A stretch of DNA of 64,000 nucleotides from Amorphochlora amoebiformis (lineage: Eukaryota; Cercozoa; Chlorarachniophyceae): positions 496,001 through 560,000 of the forward strand of contig BAAHQB010000121.1 in assembly GCA_054601695.1 (NCBI GenBank), written 5' to 3'. The notes below the pieces were generated by a model, which saw nothing but the letters and a program-made list of their open reading frames with translations, was not told the origin of the DNA and made no database searches. Below are positions 60,182 to 64,000 of this stretch, piece by piece. The position numbers were made by a program, and so were the translations under genes. Each line of letters starts with the position of its first letter. Position 1 is the first letter of the stretch.

Positions 60182-60280
60182 GACTACATACAATATTTGG
60201 CATCCATATGTCATGTATCATACTGCATATGAGCATTTAATATATATATATATATATATATATTTCATATAATATATATA

Positions 60281-60321
<41 letters not shown>

Positions 60322-60365
60322 TATGTTAAATATAATGATATATTCGGCATACATATATATACAAA

Positions 60366-60407
<42 letters not shown>

Positions 60408-60411
60408 AAAC

Positions 60412-60495
<84 letters not shown>

Positions 60496-60658
60496 TACGC
60501 ATACATATACGTAGGTATACACTTAGATAATATATTTATATATATATATATATATATTTCTATATATACATATATATATATATATAGGTATACACTTATA
60601 TAATAGTATATATATATACTTATATAATAGCATATATATATACATATATATATATATG

Positions 60659-60690
<32 letters not shown>

Positions 60691-60716
60691 ACATATATAT
60701 TTCTATGTATACATAT

Positions 60717-60766
<50 letters not shown>

Positions 60767-60779
60767 ATATATGTACATA

Positions 60780-60831
<52 letters not shown>

Positions 60832-60874
60832 GTATATACGTAAAATATTTATACATGTGTATGCATACATATAC

Positions 60875-60909
<35 letters not shown>

Positions 60910-60983
60910 TATAATTATGTAGATATTATTTATATATATATATATATGTGTGTGTAGTGTATAACAATAATATATACATAGGG

Positions 60984-61021
<38 letters not shown>

Positions 61022-61100
61022 CACACACACACATATATATATATATATGCATATATATATATATATATATATATGTATATTATATTACATAACATGCATG

Positions 61101-61166
<66 letters not shown>

Positions 61167-61343
61167 ATATATGTGTGAAAACTACATGTTATGATGTAAT
61201 ATATATATATATATATGAATACACGTACAAACAAATTATGTTTAGGTAGCTATGTAATAATGATGGAGGCACATCTTATACACACATGTGTAGTTTACAT
61301 AAATAGTATTTACAGTACAAGTGCAGAGCATTACAGAGAATGT

Positions 61344-61378
<35 letters not shown>

Positions 61379-61402
61379 GAATATTTGCGATTATGCAATA
61401 TA

Positions 61403-61473
<71 letters not shown>

Positions 61474-61660
61474 ACATAAAAGAAAATCAAAAAGATGAAA
61501 TCGAATGGATTTTAACCTTGAGTGTTCCAGCCTTCTCTCCAAAAGGCTCAAGAGCCTTAATAGCTTCTCCTGCAAGCCTTTGCGCTTCTGTGTAATACAT
61601 TTATACAATATGTATGCGATTATGCTAATACATTATACAGGTATTTGAATATATACATAT

Positions 61661-61705
<45 letters not shown>

Positions 61706-61802
61706 TATTCCAAATATACATATATGTATGTATGTATTTTTGTACATATTTACATATGTATGTTTACATATATATATATATATATATACATATATATTTA
61801 TA

Positions 61803-61848
<46 letters not shown>

Positions 61849-62012
61849 ATATATGTGTGTTTGTGCACACACACATATATATATATATATATACATACAT
61901 ACATACATAAATGTATATATAAAAATGCCCCTTCGATCCTAGAAGCTTAGCATACGCAGTATTACCTACTACTATGCTACGATACGTCACTAAATAAAAC
62001 TATACATAGATT

Positions 62013-62056
<44 letters not shown>

Positions 62057-62175
62057 GACAGTCCGAAACCTCCAATATTTTTCGAGTGTGAACCTATAGG
62101 AAAAGAGCATATCTTAACCCCAACCGCTCATATAAATATATTTATATATATATATATGTGTATATATAAAATATA

Positions 62176-62236
<61 letters not shown>

Positions 62237-62257
62237 TATATGTGTGTATATATGTAC

Positions 62258-62288
<31 letters not shown>

Positions 62289-62325
62289 ATATATACACAT
62301 GTATATACATATACATATATATATA

Positions 62326-62394
<69 letters not shown>

Positions 62395-62561
62395 TATTGT
62401 AAATATTTATACATTCACATATAGTGAGTATATATACCGGCACGAGCGCCTTCGAGGCCAAGAAGCTTGACATACGTCGTTTTATCAGTAGCCTCATCCT
62501 TACCTGCAGTTTTACCTAGAACCTAAACGATTTTATACACATACATATATATATATATATA

Positions 62562-62603
<42 letters not shown>

Positions 62604-63074
62604 TACGGATCCTCCTTCGCCTGTTAGTGAGATATATTTTGTATGTTATGGAATATTTATATCCATGTATATATATATATATATATATATGTATGCTACG
62701 TACATATATATTGTATGTAATTTTTATGAATATTAAAATATGTATTTATATATAAATAATATATATATATATAATATACATATATATAATTTATATATAT
62801 ATATATATATAGGAATATAACTGCATATATATATATTTATATATAGTATTTTTATATACTATGTGTATATATATATTATGAATATATCATATGATAATTG
62901 GTATATTACTTCTGCACTCTGAGTGACGTCAAGAATATCGTCGGCAACCTAAATATCCACTTATATATTTATATATATATACATACATACATATATACGT
63001 ATATACATATATACATATACACATATATATATATATATATATATATAAATTAGATTTACACATACACATAGAAT

Positions 63075-63115
<41 letters not shown>

Positions 63116-63124
63116 TGCATACAT

Positions 63125-63173
<49 letters not shown>

Positions 63174-63292
63174 TGTATAAATATATATATATATATATAT
63201 TACATATATATATATATATATATATATTCATACTTGTATTTTTTATATATATACATATATATTTTTATAATATATATATATATATATTATAT

Positions 63293-63339
<47 letters not shown>

Positions 63340-63366
63340 ACATATATATATATACATATATATTTG

Positions 63367-63406
<40 letters not shown>

Positions 63407-63544
63407 TACGTATCTAATTTTAGTACGTTTTTTTTTTTTCAGTACTATATACTTTGAACTTAAAATGTACAGCAATTATACATAAACACATGCATATGTA
63501 ATAATGATAATAATACATATATATATATATATATTTATAGATAT

Positions 63545-63591
<47 letters not shown>

Positions 63592-63654
63592 TATATTTCT
63601 ATCTATATATATATTATAAATAATATATATATATATATATACATACACACATAA

Positions 63655-63716
<62 letters not shown>

Positions 63717-63750
63717 GTGTGTGTGTGTGTATGTATCTATATATATATGC

Positions 63751-63785
<35 letters not shown>

Positions 63786-63834
63786 CCTGAAATGCAAGTC
63801 CAATACTCTCCGCATACTTGATGCATGCGTCAAC
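59993..63834 (-). CDS. GGPPS: Trans-isoprenyl (geranylgeranyl-type) diphosphate synthase, 3' part
   Basis: Family role: elongates allylic diphosphates with IPP in isoprenoid synthesis (carotenoids, chlorophyll tails, quinones, protein prenylation). Minus-strand exons in reading order: 63787-63834, 62910-62948, 62438-62522, 61517-61587, 59993-60028, giving 92 codons and a TAG stop with matching phases. The first reads [10 protein letters not shown], the second [10 protein letters not shown], the second aspartate-rich motif (DDxxD). The third has LGKTAGKD and [14 protein letters not shown], the fourth [16 protein letters not shown], the last [10 protein letters not shown]. This end is typical of the bacterial/plastid-type GGPP and FPP synthase group; product chain length is set by the first aspartate-rich region, which is beyond the right edge. 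Introns are (TA)n-rich. A decayed copy of the third exon's donor edge lies at 61925-61962. Confidence 0.9.
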
Positions 63835-64000
63835 CTATAGCATGTATAGATGTTCGTATATATATATATATATTATGTGTATATTATTTGTATATATGTG
63901 GGCGTATGTAATGTAAATATGTAGTACATCTGGCTATATATATATATATATATATTATGTGTACATATATATGTACATATTTATTGATCTATATGATGTG
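63835..64000. repeat. (TA)n intron sequence at the right edge
   Basis: Lies upstream of an acceptor of the minus-strand prenyl synthase gene, so it is intron. Only TA/TG low-complexity sequence is visible. Confidence 0.6.

Noticed and set aside
62605-62618. Short minus-strand segment with CAG acceptor and GTAGAC donor in the prenyl synthase
   Set aside because: Its phase does not fit, and leaving it out gives the conserved [12 protein letters not shown] reading.

Overview
The window comes from an intron-rich nuclear genome of a eukaryote, most likely a microbial one (an alga or related protist). Exons are tiny (often 25-90 nt). Introns are packed with (TA)n microsatellites, CT-rich runs and degenerate telomere-type TTAGGG/CCCTAA tracts. 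The taxon cannot be fixed from sequence alone. The REX1-B type protein and the KTAGKD-type prenyl synthase would fit an algal lineage, but that is inference. Coding regions were found by joining short exons by hand: each junction was checked for GT/AG (once GC/AG), matching phase and family similarity. The many Tyr/Ile-rich frames in the window are translations of (TA)n and are not genes.

Layout. Left end: AT repeat, then a minus-strand CNOT4 (NOT4) E3 ligase gene (1360-3518, 3' end not closed) with short ordinary introns. It shares a ~213 bp divergent promoter with GRWD1/RRB1 on the plus strand (3732-14002, 19 exons, 451 aa). A REX1-B-type gene follows (15279-21180, 10 exons, 178 aa) and converges on a minus-strand multi-pass membrane protein resembling TOM1/GPR137 (21570-27407, about 225 aa). 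Weak minus-strand exon candidates lie at 27738-30202. The centre is one 25 kb gene for an OCRL/INPP5B-type inositol polyphosphate 5-phosphatase (31168-56115, 40 exons, 700 aa: 5-phosphatase, ASH and RhoGAP-like domains). To its right are a CTAG-rich spacer, a minus-strand coiled-coil gene (57124-59147), a small plus-strand ORF, and the 3' half of a minus-strand polyprenyl/geranylgeranyl diphosphate synthase (59993-63834) that runs off the right edge.

The genes are unrelated housekeeping functions (mRNA decay/ubiquitin, ribosome assembly, DNA repair, phosphoinositide turnover, isoprenoids) and do not form a pathway.

The most unusual signal is the intron architecture. Partial copies of exon edges, including the splice site, are repeated inside the adjoining intron: acceptor-side copies in the upstream intron, donor-side copies in the downstream intron. 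This is seen for a dozen or more exons in at least four genes, up to four copies per exon, sometimes inverted. In addition, CCCTAA tracts repeatedly sit directly against 3' splice sites, where they supply arrays of CTAAC, a branch-point-like sequence.
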